DNA from: Protaetiibacter intestinalis
GTDB lineage: Bacteria; Actinomycetota; Actinomycetes; Actinomycetales; Microbacteriaceae
Length of the DNA: 64,000 bases
Direction of reading: 5' to 3'
Assembly (NCBI RefSeq): GCF_003627075.1
Contig: NZ_CP032630.1
Coordinates: 1,860,001-1,924,000, forward strand
Under the pieces are notes generated by a model. The model worked only from the letters and a program-made list of their open reading frames with translations, was not told where the DNA came from and did not search any database. Shown in pieces: positions 32,049-40,699 of the stretch. The translations under genes and the position numbers were made by a program. Within the stretch, counting starts at the first letter, position 1, and every line of letters starts with the position of its first letter.

Positions 32049-33690
32049 CGCCGAGCAGCCGACCCCGGATGTCGGGCCGACGCCCGAGGAGGACGTCGTG
32101 CCCGAGAACGTCGTGCCCGAGGAGACCGTGCCCGCCGAGGCTGTCGCCCCCGACGAGACGGTCCCCGAGGAGGAGACCGCCGACACGACGTCCGCCCCGC
32201 GGGGCCGCGGTCGCGCCCGCGCGGCGACCATCATCTCGCTGCGCATCGTGCGGGGGCTCGTCGGCGCGGCGGCGGCCGTCGTCGTGGTCGGCGGCGTCGG
32301 GCTCGTGCCCCTCCCGACGATCGGCATCGAGCCGCTCGCGACCACCGTGACCCCCGAGCCCGCCGAGCCGCTGCGGCTGTGCGCCGGCTCGCTCCTGCGC
32401 CTCGGCGACGACACGGGCGCCAACGCGGGGCAGGCCTCGGCCGTCGGCACGCCGCGCCTCACGGTCGCGGCCGAGGGCGGCACGGCGAGCCAGGCCCCGC
32501 TCGCGGGAAGCGACGCCGGCACGGGCGGCACCCCGCAGGCTCCGACGCTGCTCAGCGCGCCCGCGGACGCGACGGCGCTCGCCGGGGCCCAGGCGCAGAC
32601 CGCCACCGGCGCGGGCGACCTCGAGGGCCTCGCCGTCTCCGCGTGCACCGAGCCGAGCAGCTCGCAGTGGCTCGTCGGGGGGTCGATGACCGTGGGCCGC
32701 ACGACGATGCTGCTCATCGCCAATCCCACCGCCGTCACCGCCGAGGTCACGTTGCGGATCTGGGGCGAATCCGGGCCCGTGAGCGCACCCGGCATGAGCG
32801 GCATCCGCGTGGCCCCGGGCACCCAGCGCGTGCTGCCCCTCACGGGTTTCGCGCCGGGGCTCGCCTCTCCCGTCGTGCACGTGGAGGCGCGCGGCGGCCA
32901 GGTCGTCGCGGCGCTGCAGACCTCCGTCATCCGCGTGCTCGACCCGGGTGGGGTCGACACCGTCTCGGCGGGGGTGGCGCCGTCGCGGACCTCCGTCGTG
33001 CCCGCCGTGCGCATCGCCGACGAGGAGGGGGTCTCGAGCGTGCTCGGGATCGCCGACTACGCCGACCTCGAGGCGGTGGCCCGCATCGGCAACCCGGGCG
33101 AGACGGATGCGAGCGTCGAGCTGAGTCTGCTGCCCGCAGACGAGGGTGGCACGGCGAGCTCGTTCCAGCTCACCGTGCCGGCCGGCACGACGACCGACGT
33201 CCCGCTCTCGTCCGCCCTCGAACTGGGCGAGGCGCCGATCCCCGACGGCTCCTACTCGGTCGTCTTCAGCTCCGACCAGCCCGTCGTGACGGCCGTGCGC
33301 GCCTCCACGACGCCCGTCGCCGACGTGGACGCCGACGGCACCCCCGAGCCGGGCGACGCGGACCTCGCATGGTTCGCGGCGGCACCCGTGCTGGGCGACG
33401 GCGCGGCCGTGGCGGTCGCCGACGCGCCCTCGCCCGTGCTCGTCGCGTACAACCCCGACAACGCCGAGCGCACCCTCACCCTCACCCCGATCGGCGGGGG
33501 AGAGTCGCTCACGCTCGTCGTGCCGCCCGCGCGCCCGGCCTCGATCGCCCTCGACCGCGACACGGTCTACCTGCTGGACGGCGCCGTGGGTCTGCGGGCG
33601 GGCGTCACCTTCGCGGCCTCGGGGCGGGTGGGCGGCTACACCGTCACCTCGCCGCGCGAGGGCGACAGCCCCCTCGTCGTGCGGCCGTAG
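32041..33690 (+). CDS. DUF5719 family membrane-anchored protein
   Basis: A 549-residue protein with an acidic, proline-rich cytoplasmic tail made of loose V-P-E/P-E-E repeats (residues 1-50), one helix (about 68-92) and a large extracytoplasmic region rich in Ala, Gly, Thr and beta-type segments. Two Cys residues (near 118 and 202) may form a disulfide. The overall plan and its location directly behind the whiB-linked glycosyltransferase match DUF5719 proteins, whose function is unknown. ATG 32041 overlaps the preceding stop by 8 nt, so the two genes are coupled and their products may act together at the cell surface. It ends 4 bp from the convergent zincin-like gene. Confidence 0.8.
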   Translation: MTDAEQPTPDVGPTPEEDVVPENVVPEETVPAEAVAPDETVPEEETADTTSAPRGRGRARAATIISLRIVRGLVGAAAAVVVVGGVGLVPLPTIGIEPLATTVTPEPAEPLRLCAGSLLRLGDDTGANAGQASAVGTPRLTVAAEGGTASQAPLAGSDAGTGGTPQAPTLLSAPADATALAGAQAQTATGAGDLEGLAVSACTEPSSSQWLVGGSMTVGRTTMLLIANPTAVTAEVTLRIWGESGPVSAPGMSGIRVAPGTQRVLPLTGFAPGLASPVVHVEARGGQVVAALQTSVIRVLDPGGVDTVSAGVAPSRTSVVPAVRIADEEGVSSVLGIADYADLEAVARIGNPGETDASVELSLLPADEGGTASSFQLTVPAGTTTDVPLSSALELGEAPIPDGSYSVVFSSDQPVVTAVRASTTPVADVDADGTPEPGDADLAWFAAAPVLGDGAAVAVADAPSPVLVAYNPDNAERTLTLTPIGGGESLTLVVPPARPASIALDRDTVYLLDGAVGLRAGVTFAASGRVGGYTVTSPREGDSPLVVRP

Positions 33691-33694
33691 CGGC

Positions 33695-34129
33695 TCAGAA
33701 GTGCCGGTAGCGCTCCGGCGCGATGTCCCACGGGTCCTTGCCGAGCAGCTCCGCCACGGCACGGAACACGCAGCTCTCGATGTAGGAGCGCCGGTGCCAG
33801 TCGTCGTCGCGGTGCAGGTGGGCGAGGCGCTGGATGGGGATCCGGTACAGCACGACGCGGCGGCGTCGCGCATCCACCCGCCAGCGGTCCACGCCGTCCG
33901 CCCCCGGCTCCCCGGGGGGCGAGGCGGCGATGTCGAAGCGCACCGTCGCGAGCTCCTCGGGCCACAGCGCCCGCAGGTACTCGACCGCCGAGGCGACGCA
34001 GGCGTCGAAGAAGTCGAGCCGGGTGCGCAGCATCGGCAGGTGCGGCCCCGTCACGGCCGAGCGGATGCCGCGGCCGTGGCGGTCGCGGTAGCCCGTCCTG
34101 GCCGAGATGCGACGCGTGGATCGGGGCAT
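33695..34129 (-). CDS. Zincin-like (PF06262 / Rv3259-type) protein with degenerate motif
   Basis: A 144-residue protein. The block V-V-L-Y-R-I-P-I-Q-R-L followed by a helix and then E-L-L-G-K-D-P-W-D-I-A-P matches the mycobacterial Rv3259 family, encoded beside whiB2. Family members annotated as metallopeptidases carry H-E-x-x-H; here the corresponding helix reads Y-I-E-S-C-V-F-R-A, so the first His is replaced and no zinc site is evident. It is probably not an active protease. It lies on the opposite strand from its neighbours, though the gene order of the locus is conserved. ATG 34129 follows TAGACT by 6 nt (leaderless). Confidence 0.75.
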   Translation of the reverse strand: MPRSTRRISARTGYRDRHGRGIRSAVTGPHLPMLRTRLDFFDACVASAVEYLRALWPEELATVRFDIAASPPGEPGADGVDRWRVDARRRRVVLYRIPIQRLAHLHRDDDWHRRSYIESCVFRAVAELLGKDPWDIAPERYRHF

Positions 34130-34135
34130 GTCGTC

Positions 34136-34141
34136 AGTCTA
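34136..34141 (-). promoter_or_regulatory. -10 element of leaderless zincin-like gene
   Basis: TAGACT on the minus strand, 6 nt before ATG 34129. Confidence 0.55.
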
Positions 34142-34160
34142 GGCGCGGGCGGGCGCGCGC

Positions 34161-34166
34161 TAGGCT
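34161..34166 (+). promoter_or_regulatory. -10 element of leaderless DUF3499-manB operon
   Basis: TAGGCT, 7 nt before ATG 34174. Only 19 bp separate it from the opposing element at 34136-34141. Confidence 0.55.
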
Positions 34167-34173
34167 CGGCTCG

Positions 34174-34389
34174 ATGAGCGTGCGACCGTGCAGCAAGGTG
34201 GCCTGCGGCCGGGAGGCCGTCGCCACGCTCACCTACGACTACGCGGATGCGATGGCCGTGCTCGGACCGCTCGCGGGACGCCGCGAACCGCACAGCTACG
34301 ACCTGTGCGTGGTGCATGCGGAACGCCTCTCGGCGCCGCAGGGCTGGAACATCGTGCGGCACGTGACCGTGGGTGAACTACAGTCATGA
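34174..34389 (+). CDS. DUF3499 family protein
   Basis: A 71-residue protein with Cys residues at R-P-C-S-K-V-A-C-G-R (residues 6 and 11) and at D-L-C-V-V-H-A-E-R-L, and a closing G-W-N-I-V-R. This is the DUF3499 pattern, a conserved actinobacterial family found upstream of the phosphomannomutase gene. The Cys-x4-Cys plus Cys-x2-His arrangement could bind zinc, although this has not been demonstrated to my knowledge. The gene is the first of an operon, with GTG of the phosphomutase only 3 nt after its stop. No known function. Confidence 0.85.
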   Translation: MSVRPCSKVACGREAVATLTYDYADAMAVLGPLAGRREPHSYDLCVVHAERLSAPQGWNIVRHVTVGELQS

Positions 34390-34392
34390 GGC

Positions 34393-35805
34393 GTGAGCAC
34401 CCCTGATCTGACCGCATTCGTCAAGGCCTACGACGTGCGGGGCCTCGTCGGCTCCCAGCTGACTCCGGAGGTCGTCGAGGCGCTCGCGGCGGGCTTCGTC
34501 GACGAGCTCGGCGCGGCGGGCTCTCCCGTCATCGTCGGGCACGACATGCGCGACTCGAGCCCGGAGTTCGCGGCCGCCTTCGCGCGCGGCGCCTCGGCCC
34601 GCGGTGCCGAGGTCGTGAGCATCGGCCTGTGCTCGACCGACGAGACCTACTTCGCCTCGGGCTTCCTCGACGCCCCCGCCGCCATGTTCACGGCGAGCCA
34701 CAACCCGGCCAGCTACAACGGCATCAAGTTCAGCCGGGCGGGGGCCCAGGGCATCTCGCTCGGCACGGGTCTCGCCGCGATCCGCGACCGCGCCCAGGCG
34801 TACCTCGCCTCGGGCGGCGTGCCGAGCGTCGAGCAGCCGGGTGGCGTCGTCGTGCGCGACGTGCTCGCCGACTACGCGGCCCACCTGCGCTCCCTCGTCG
34901 ACCTCTCCGGCATCCGTCCGCTGCGCGTGGTCGTGGATGCCGGCAACGGCATGGGCGGCATGACCGTGCCCGCCGTGCTCGGCACCGCGGCGGGGCTGCC
35001 CGAACTGCCGCTCGAGATCATCCCGCTGTATTTCGAGCTCGACGGCACCTTCCCCAACCACGAGGCGAACCCGCTCGAGCCCGAGAACCTCGTCGACCTG
35101 CAGCGGGCGGTCGTCGCGCACGGCGCGGACCTCGGGCTCGCCTTCGACGGCGACGCCGACCGCTGCTTCGTCGTCGACGAGACCGGCGCCCCCGTCACCC
35201 CGAGCGCCGTCGCCGCGATCGTGGCGCGGCGCGAGGTGGCGCGCGTGCGGGCCGCGGGGGAGACGGGCGACGTCTTCGTCATCCACAACCTCATCACCTC
35301 GCGCTTCGTGCCGGAGTCGATCACGGCCGCCGGCGCCATCCCGGTGCGCACCAACGTGGGCCACTCGCTCATCAAGGACCGCATGCGCGAGACGGACGCC
35401 GTGTTCGGCGGCGAGCACTCGGCGCACTACTACTTCCGCGACTTCTGGGGTGCCGACAACGGCATGCTCGCGGCGATGCACCTGCTCGCCGAGTTCGGCG
35501 GTCAGGATGCGCCCCTCTCGGCGTTCGCCTCCGCGTACGACCCCTACGCGCTCTCGGGCGAGATCAACTCGGTCGTCGAGGACGTGCCCGCCGCCTACAC
35601 CCGGATCGTCGAGGCCTTCGCCCGCCGCGGCGACTTCGACGAGCTCGACGGCCTGACCGTCACCGGGCACCCCGAGCGGGGCTTCTGGTGGTTCAACGTG
35701 CGGCCCTCGAACACCGAGCCGCTGCTGCGGCTCAACGTCGAGGCCGACACCGCCGAGCAGATGGCGATCGTCCGCGACGAGGTGCTCGCCCTCATCCGCG
35801 CGTAG
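34393..35805 (+). CDS. manB: Phosphomannomutase/phosphoglucomutase
   Basis: A 470-residue alpha-D-phosphohexomutase. The phosphoserine loop is [11 protein letters not shown] (about residues 97-107), the Mg-binding loop D-G-D-A-D-R (near 252-257), the sugar-binding G-G-E-H-S-A-H (near 338) and the phosphate-binding R-P-S-N-T-E-P (near 437). It converts mannose-6-phosphate to mannose-1-phosphate and perhaps glucose-6-phosphate to glucose-1-phosphate, feeding GDP-mannose and nucleotide-sugar synthesis. Together with manA it completes the route from fructose-6-phosphate. GTG 34393 starts 3 nt after DUF3499 and is translationally coupled. ahcY follows after 29 bp. Confidence 0.95.
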   Translation: MSTPDLTAFVKAYDVRGLVGSQLTPEVVEALAAGFVDELGAAGSPVIVGHDMRDSSPEFAAAFARGASARGAEVVSIGLCSTDETYFASGFLDAPAAMFTASHNPASYNGIKFSRAGAQGISLGTGLAAIRDRAQAYLASGGVPSVEQPGGVVVRDVLADYAAHLRSLVDLSGIRPLRVVVDAGNGMGGMTVPAVLGTAAGLPELPLEIIPLYFELDGTFPNHEANPLEPENLVDLQRAVVAHGADLGLAFDGDADRCFVVDETGAPVTPSAVAAIVARREVARVRAAGETGDVFVIHNLITSRFVPESITAAGAIPVRTNVGHSLIKDRMRETDAVFGGEHSAHYYFRDFWGADNGMLAAMHLLAEFGGQDAPLSAFASAYDPYALSGEINSVVEDVPAAYTRIVEAFARRGDFDELDGLTVTGHPERGFWWFNVRPSNTEPLLRLNVEADTAEQMAIVRDEVLALIRA

Positions 35806-35834
35806 TCTCGCCGCATCCCTGCGACAATGGGGGG

Positions 35835-37319
35835 ATGAGCATCTCCACCCCCGTCTCCACCGGTCTGCCGTTCAAGGTCGCCGACATCGCCCTCGCCGAG
35901 GCCGGTCGCCACCAGATCCGCCTCGCCGAGAACGAGATGCCGGGCCTCATGGCCCTGCGTGCGGAGTACGGGGAGGCGCAGCCCCTCGCGGGCGCCCGCA
36001 TCGCCGGATCGCTGCACATGACCGTGCAGACCGCGGTGCTCATCGAGACCCTCGTGGCCCTCGGCGCCCAGGTGCGCTGGGCCAGCTGCAACATCTTCTC
36101 CACCCAGGACGACGCGGCCGCCGCCGTCGCGGTCGGCCCGACCGGCACCGCCGCATCCCCCGCGGGCGTTCCGGTGTTCGCCTGGAAGGGCGAGACCCTC
36201 GAGGAGTACTGGTGGGCCACCAGCCGCATCTTCGACTGGTCGGCCGAGGCCGCCGCGGTCGGCGCCGACTGGACCGGCCCGAACCTCATCCTCGACGATG
36301 GCGGCGACGCGACCCTGCTCGTGCACACCGGTCGCGAGTACGAGCTCGCGGGCGCCGTGCCCGCCACCCCCGAGGACGCGAGCCACGAGTGGAGTGTCGT
36401 GCTCGACACCCTGCGCGCCTCGCTCGCGGACGACCCGCAGCGCTGGACCCGCATCGCGGCCGACATCCAGGGCGTCACCGAGGAGACCACGACCGGCGTG
36501 CACCGCCTCTACGAGCTGCACCGCGACGGGCGCCTGCTCTTCCCCGCCATCAACGTCAACGACTCGGTCACCAAGTCCAAGTTCGACAACAAGTACGGCA
36601 TCCGCCACTCCCTGCCCGACGGCCTCAACCGCGCCACCGACGTGCTCATGGGCGGCAAGGTCGCCTTCGTGTGCGGCTACGGGGATGTCGGCAAGGGCTC
36701 GGCGGAGGCACTCCGCGGCCAGGGCGCGCGCGTCATCGTCTCGGAGATCGACCCCATCAACGCGCTTCAGGCCGCCATGGACGGCTACCAGGTGGCGCGG
36801 CTCGACTCCGTGATCGACCAGGTCGACTTCGTCATCACGACGACGGGCAACAAGGACGTCGTGACGATCGACCAGATCCTGAAGCTCAAGCACCAGGCCG
36901 TGATCGCGAACGTCGGCCACTTCGACAACGAGATCGACATGGCGGGCCTCGAGTCGCTGCCGGGCGCGGTCAAGGTCGAGATCAAGCCGCAGGTGCACGA
37001 GTGGCGGCTGCCGAACGGACGCAGCGTGCTCGTGCTCTCGGAGGGGCGCCTCATGAACCTCGGCAACGCGACCGGGCACCCGAGCTTCGTGATGAGCAAC
37101 TCGTTCAGCAACCAGGTGCTCGCCCAGCTCGAGCTGTGGGTGAACCGGGCCGCCTATGAGGATCGCGTGTACGTGCTGCCGAAGATCCTCGACGAGAAGG
37201 TCGCGCGCCTGCACCTCGCCTCGCTCGGCGTCGAGCTCACCGAGCTCACCCCCGAGCAGGCCGCCTACATCGGGGTTCCCGTCGAGGGCCCCTACAAGGT
37301 GGACCACTACCGCTACTGA
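35835..37319 (+). CDS. ahcY: S-adenosylhomocysteine hydrolase
   Basis: A 494-residue adenosylhomocysteinase, which splits SAH to adenosine and homocysteine and so relieves inhibition of methyltransferases. Visible landmarks are [10 protein letters not shown] near residue 58, [15 protein letters not shown] (catalytic Lys/Asp/Asn region), the NAD site [19 protein letters not shown], and the invariant C-terminus D-H-Y-R-Y whose Lys/Tyr contact the neighbouring subunit's NAD. The length, including the internal insert, is that of bacterial SAHH. A GACAAT hexamer 6 nt before ATG 35835 hints at a leaderless start. It ends just before a perfect inverted repeat. Confidence 0.97.
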   Translation: MSISTPVSTGLPFKVADIALAEAGRHQIRLAENEMPGLMALRAEYGEAQPLAGARIAGSLHMTVQTAVLIETLVALGAQVRWASCNIFSTQDDAAAAVAVGPTGTAASPAGVPVFAWKGETLEEYWWATSRIFDWSAEAAAVGADWTGPNLILDDGGDATLLVHTGREYELAGAVPATPEDASHEWSVVLDTLRASLADDPQRWTRIAADIQGVTEETTTGVHRLYELHRDGRLLFPAINVNDSVTKSKFDNKYGIRHSLPDGLNRATDVLMGGKVAFVCGYGDVGKGSAEALRGQGARVIVSEIDPINALQAAMDGYQVARLDSVIDQVDFVITTTGNKDVVTIDQILKLKHQAVIANVGHFDNEIDMAGLESLPGAVKVEIKPQVHEWRLPNGRSVLVLSEGRLMNLGNATGHPSFVMSNSFSNQVLAQLELWVNRAAYEDRVYVLPKILDEKVARLHLASLGVELTELTPEQAAYIGVPVEGPYKVDHYRY

Positions 37320-37323
37320 TCCG

Positions 37324-37383
37324 CGAAAGTACGTGCTTTTGGGCCGCCTGAGCGGCGTGTCGCCCCAAAAGCACGTACTTTCG
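37324..37383. repeat. 20-bp perfect inverted repeat, likely bidirectional terminator
   Basis: Arms CGAAAGTACGTGCTTTTGGG (37324-37343) and its exact reverse complement (37364-37383) flank a 20-nt spacer that itself can form a GCCGC/GCGGC hairpin (37343-37356). It lies between the convergent ahcY and RDD genes. The arms are less GC-rich than the genome and end in no T-run, so it may be a repeat element used as a terminator rather than a classical intrinsic terminator. Confidence 0.7.
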
Positions 37384-37392
37384 GGGACGGCG

Positions 37393-38235
37393 TCAGGGGC
37401 GCGGGTCGGCGCTCAGCACGGGCTCGAGGCGCGCGAGGCGCTCGGCCTCCAGCTGCAGGGCGCGGGCCTCGCGGTCGCGGCGGGCGACCGTCACGCCCGC
37501 GAGGAACAGCTCCGGGTCGACCGCGGGCAGCGGCGCGACGAACTGCGAGGCCTCGAAGGCGAGCTGCTGGGCGAGGAAGCCGCGGCGCTGCGGGTCGAGC
37601 TCGCGGGTGGATGCCAGGAACATCGCGATCCGCCGGGCCAGCGGGTCCGGCATCCGGGCGACGTCGGCGACGCTCGCCCACTCGAGCAGCGGCAGCGGCA
37701 TCCCGAACACCGGGGTCGCGACCCGCGGCGCGCGCTCGTACTGCGCGTAGGTGCCGGCGAGGTGGTCGCCGAGCCGCTTCGAGCGGGGGGAGAGCAGCCC
37801 CACGAGCGCGGCGAGGCCGCCGAGGGTGAAGAGGAAGTCGACGACCCCCACGAGTGCGCGGATCGCCGCGTGCCGGAACCCGGCGGCTCCGCCGTCGTCG
37901 CGCACGATGCGCGAGCCCGTCGCGAGGCGTCCCAGCGACTTGCCGTGGCTGAGGGTCTCGACGAGGCACGGCAGCACGACGAAGGCGAGCACGAGGCTCG
38001 TGATCGTGAAGACCCCGGCCCAGGCGGCCTCCAGCTGCAGGGCGCCCGCGGGGGTGAAGAACGCCAGCACCAGGGCGATGAACGCCACGAACGAGACGAG
38101 CACGTCGACCGCCGCGCCGCCCGCGCGGAGGGCGAAGCCGGCGGGCCGCAGATCGAGCGAGACCGCCTCGCCGGTGAGGAGCGCGTCGTCGTCGTCGAGA
38201 GTGTCGACCCAGTCGGCGTCGGGGTCCGCGGCCAT
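37393..38235 (-). CDS. RDD family membrane protein
   Basis: A protein of about 280 residues (283 if ATG 38244 is used). The acidic N-terminus (D-T-L-D-D-D-D-A-L) is followed by the RDD-type region R-P-A-G-F-A-L-R-A-G-G-A-A-V-D, with the Arg-Asp positions partly changed, helices near residues 43-65 and 75-97, the G-K-S-L-G-R-L-A-T-G-S-R-I-V-R loop and a third helix. The C-terminal 110 residues are soluble and helical with Arg/Glu-rich segments. RDD proteins are proposed transporters or membrane helpers of unknown substrate. A divergent SpoIIM-like gene begins only 17 bp away, the standard partner in actinobacteria. Confidence 0.85.
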   Translation of the reverse strand: MAADPDADWVDTLDDDDALLTGEAVSLDLRPAGFALRAGGAAVDVLVSFVAFIALVLAFFTPAGALQLEAAWAGVFTITSLVLAFVVLPCLVETLSHGKSLGRLATGSRIVRDDGGAAGFRHAAIRALVGVVDFLFTLGGLAALVGLLSPRSKRLGDHLAGTYAQYERAPRVATPVFGMPLPLLEWASVADVARMPDPLARRIAMFLASTRELDPQRRGFLAQQLAFEASQFVAPLPAVDPELFLAGVTVARRDREARALQLEAERLARLEPVLSADPRP

Positions 38236-38238
38236 GCG

Positions 38239-38244
38239 TATCAT
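38239..38244 (+). promoter_or_regulatory. Possible -10 of leaderless SpoIIM-like gene
   Basis: TATCAT followed by 8 nt and ATG 38253, slightly longer than the 6-7 nt seen at other leaderless starts here. It overlaps the start region of the divergent RDD gene. Confidence 0.35.
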
Positions 38245-38252
38245 TCAAGCAG

Positions 38253-39248
38253 ATGGACCTCGACGCCTACGCTGCCGCCCACGGTGCGGAGTGGGATCGG
38301 CTCGCCCGCCTGGCCCGCTCGCGCAGCCTCGACGGGGCGGAGGCCGACGAGCTCATCGACCGCTACCAGACCGGTGCCGCGCAGCTCTCGGCGATCCGCA
38401 CCACGATCGGCGGCTCGGCGCAGGGCGAGCACCTCTCGCTCGCGTTGTGGCGTGCGCGACTCGCGTTCACGGGCGTGCGGCGCAACCCGCTGCGCTCGCT
38501 GACCGTCTTCGCGGCCGTGCAGCTGCCCGCCGCGCTCTACCGGGTGCGCTGGTTGACGCTCGCGGTCGCCCTCGCGACGGTGCTCATCGCCGCCGGCTAC
38601 TTCGTCTGGCTCTCGACGGATGCGCGTGCCTTCGCCGCCCTCGGCCTGCCGAGCGACCTCCAGCACTACGCCGAGGAGGACTTCGTCGGCTACTACTCGG
38701 CCTACTCCGAGGCCGGGTTCGCCGCGCAGGTGTGGACCAACAACGCCTGGATCGCCGCCCAGTGCATCATGTTCGGCATCCTCGGCGTGTGGGTGCCCTA
38801 CGTCGTCTTCGGCAACGCGCAGTCGCTCGGCATCTCGGCCGCCGTCATGAACCGCTACGACCGGCTCGACCAGTTCTTCCTCTACATCTCGCCGCACGGC
38901 CAGCTCGAGCTCTACGCGATCTTCGTCGCGGCGGCGGCCGGCCTCATGATCTTCTGGGCGTGGATCGCACCGGGCGCCCGGACGCGCGCCCAGGCGCTCG
39001 CCCAGGACGGCCGCGCGTTCTTCACGATCGTGGTGGGGCTCGTGGTGGCGCTGCTCGTCTCGGGCATCATCGAGGGCTTCGTCACCCGGCAGGACTGGCC
39101 GTGGCCGATCAAGATCGGCATCGGCACGGTCGCGCTCGCCGCCTTCCTCGTCTACCAGTGGGTTGTGGGCGGCCGCGCCGCGCGGGCGGGGGAGACGGGC
39201 GACCTCGACGAGTTCGAGACCGGTTCGCGGCGCATCGTCTCCGTCTGA
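38253..39248 (+). CDS. Stage II sporulation protein M (SpoIIM/DUF95) family membrane protein
   Basis: A 331-residue protein. An N-terminal cytoplasmic helical part (residues 1-90, with L-I-D-R-Y-Q-T-G-A-A-Q-L) precedes helices near 108-130, 168-190, 225-245, 260-285 and 290-310. The Q-V-W-T-N-N-A-W-I-A-A-Q motif near residue 152 is typical of SpoIIM-like proteins. In non-sporulating actinobacteria these are membrane proteins of unknown role that sit next to RDD, DUF58 and MoxR genes; here only the RDD partner is present, and the DUF58/MoxR genes usually found alongside are missing from the window. This is not evidence of endospore formation. Confidence 0.85.
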   Translation: MDLDAYAAAHGAEWDRLARLARSRSLDGAEADELIDRYQTGAAQLSAIRTTIGGSAQGEHLSLALWRARLAFTGVRRNPLRSLTVFAAVQLPAALYRVRWLTLAVALATVLIAAGYFVWLSTDARAFAALGLPSDLQHYAEEDFVGYYSAYSEAGFAAQVWTNNAWIAAQCIMFGILGVWVPYVVFGNAQSLGISAAVMNRYDRLDQFFLYISPHGQLELYAIFVAAAAGLMIFWAWIAPGARTRAQALAQDGRAFFTIVVGLVVALLVSGIIEGFVTRQDWPWPIKIGIGTVALAAFLVYQWVVGGRAARAGETGDLDEFETGSRRIVSV

Positions 39249-39283
39249 GCGCCGACGGGGCGGCGCAGCCGCCAGATGACAGG

Positions 39284-39314
39284 GCTCTCATGAAAGCCGT
39301 TCGCCCCTCTCATG
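39284..39314 (+). promoter_or_regulatory. Direct repeat CTCTCATG, candidate response-regulator box
   Basis: CTCTCATG occurs at 39285-39292 and 39307-39314, 22 bp apart (two helical turns), 45-75 bp upstream of the secreted-protein start. The first copy (GCTCTCATGAAAG) resembles GCTGTCATCAAG at 42201-42212 upstream of the two-component genes. OmpR-type regulators bind such direct repeats. Confidence 0.45.
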
Positions 39315-39358
39315 CCGCGTGACCAGGCTGGGGAGCGATCGAAAGGGAGGCTTCCATC

Positions 39359-39985
39359 ATGAAGCGCACCGGAATCTTCGCCCTCGCGGCGAGCTGCGCC
39401 CTCGGCGTCACGGCTCTCGTGGGAGGCGTCGGCTACGCATCCGCCCTCGATGTGGCGGAGCAGGCGGGCACGACGCTCGACGTCTCGGGCGTCAGCACCG
39501 TCGAGTCGAGCACGACCGAGGTCGCCGACTCGACGACGCTCGGCACGGAGGGCGCCGAGGAGGAGCCCACCGCGGAGCCCACCGACCCCGCCACCGAGGA
39601 GCCGTCGGACGACGACGGAACGGCCGATCAGGGCAGCGGCGACGTCGACGAGGTCGACCCGTCCGACCCCGTGGTGCTGCCGGGCAAGGACAAGGACCAC
39701 TCGGGCAAGGACTGCGGCAAGGGCTGGCACGACGGCACGAAGGACGACAGCGCCGTCGCGGGTGACGACACCGGGAAGTGGGACAACTGGTCCGACAAGA
39801 AGGGCGAGGACTCCACGGATCCCGCCACCGGGTCGGGCGCCGACAAGGATCACAGCTGGAAGGACGGCGACCGTTCCGACAAGGGCGGTGACCGCAGCCG
39901 GTCCGACCGTGGTGGGGACCGCGGTCACAGCGGTTGGGGTGGTCAGGGCGGCGGACGTGGCGGGGGCCACGGCGGCCGTCACTGA
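39359..39985 (+). CDS. Secreted acidic protein with Lys/Asp and Gly/His-rich tail
   Basis: A 208-residue protein. Residues 1-29 form a signal peptide (M-K-R-T then a hydrophobic core, A-S-A cleavage site). The next 60 residues are Glu/Asp/Thr/Ser-rich with E-E-P-T-A-E-P-T-D-P repeats. A single Cys lies near residue 118 and residues 115-190 are rich in Lys, Asp and Trp (G-K-W-D-N-W). The end is G-G-x-R-G-G-G-H-G-G-R-H. It has no recognisable domain and is probably extracytoplasmic and disordered; the Gly/His tail could bind metal or glycan, which is conjecture. AAAGGGAGG precedes ATG 39359. It converges with the two-component operon, whose response regulator may control it through the upstream direct repeat. 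Confidence 0.65.
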   Translation: MKRTGIFALAASCALGVTALVGGVGYASALDVAEQAGTTLDVSGVSTVESSTTEVADSTTLGTEGAEEEPTAEPTDPATEEPSDDDGTADQGSGDVDEVDPSDPVVLPGKDKDHSGKDCGKGWHDGTKDDSAVAGDDTGKWDNWSDKKGEDSTDPATGSGADKDHSWKDGDRSDKGGDRSRSDRGGDRGHSGWGGQGGGRGGGHGGRH

Positions 39986-39997
39986 CACCGACCGCAC

Positions 39998-40035
39998 GCG
40001 AGGCCGGTCTCACCGAGAGGTGGGGCCGGCCTCGC
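39998..40035. terminator. Candidate bidirectional terminator hairpin
   Basis: Arms GCGAGGCCGG (39998-40007) and CCGGCCTCGC (40026-40035) pair perfectly over 10 bp with an 18-nt loop. It sits between the convergent secreted-protein gene and the response regulator and reaches into the latter's last codons. No T-run follows. Confidence 0.5.
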
Positions 40036-40699
40036 CCGTGAAGCGGTACCCCATGCCCCGCACCGTCTTGAGATGGTCGGGGCCGATCTTCTTGCGCAGG
40101 TAGCGCACGTAGACGTCGACGACGTTCGAGCCCGGGTCGAAGTCGAGGCCCCACACCCGGCTCAGCAGCTGCTCGCGGCTGAGCACCTGCTCGGGGTTGC
40201 GCAGGAACTCCTCGGCGAGCCCGTACTCGCGCGCCGACAGGTCGAAGGTGCCCGCCTCGGAGGTGATGCGCCGGGTGCGCAGGTCGAGGGTCACCCGGCC
40301 GCACGCGAGGGTCTGCTCGGCGGGGGCCGCCTGGTGTCGGGCGTCCTGCAGCCGCACGCGCACCCGGGCGAGCAGCTCGTCGAAGCGGAACGGCTTGGCG
40401 ACGTAGTCGTTCGCACCGCCTTCGAAGCCGGCGACCGTGTCGGATGCCGAATCGCGTGCCGTGAGGATGATGACGGGCAGCGCGTCGGCGTCGGCCCGCA
40501 GCCGACGCAGCACCTCGAGGCCGTCGAGCCCCGGCAGCCCGAGGTCGAGCAGCAGCAGGTCGAACTCGCCGCTGCGCGCGAGGGTCAGCGCGTCGACGCC
40601 GTCGGCGACGGTCTCGACGCCGTACCCGGCGGCCTTGAGGCCCTTCTCGACGAACGACGCGATGCGGGTCTCGTCTTCAGCGACCAGGATGCGCGGCAT
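40010..40699 (-). CDS. OmpR/PhoB-family response regulator
   Basis: A 229-residue two-domain regulator. The receiver domain has the acidic pair A-E-D-E near residue 8, the phosphoacceptor Asp in L-L-L-L-D-L-G-L-P (about residue 52), the conserved Thr in I-I-L-T-A-R-D and Lys in V-A-K-P-F-R. The C-terminal winged helix (residues 135-225) includes L-S-A-R-E-Y and Y-V-R-Y-L-R-K-K-I. It acts on DNA after phosphorylation by the kinase encoded just upstream. ATG 40699 lies within the kinase gene, with a 23-bp overlap, so translation is coupled. In actinobacteria the regulator usually comes first; here the kinase is first. It is not MtrA: the MtrB/LpqB neighbours are absent. Confidence 0.92.
   Translation of the reverse strand: MPRILVAEDETRIASFVEKGLKAAGYGVETVADGVDALTLARSGEFDLLLLDLGLPGLDGLEVLRRLRADADALPVIILTARDSASDTVAGFEGGANDYVAKPFRFDELLARVRVRLQDARHQAAPAEQTLACGRVTLDLRTRRITSEAGTFDLSAREYGLAEEFLRNPEQVLSREQLLSRVWGLDFDPGSNVVDVYVRYLRKKIGPDHLKTVRGMGYRFTGEAGPTSR

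Noticed and set aside
26526..33014. A 2162-codon open frame on the minus strand
   Set aside because: Only the last 317 codons (from ATG 27479) have coding character. The rest is antisense to galE, whiB, the GT2 and DUF5719 genes and is open because high-GC codon bias removes stops in the complementary frame.
38253..39248. SpoIIM as evidence of sporulation
   Set aside because: The family is common in non-sporulating actinobacteria next to RDD genes.
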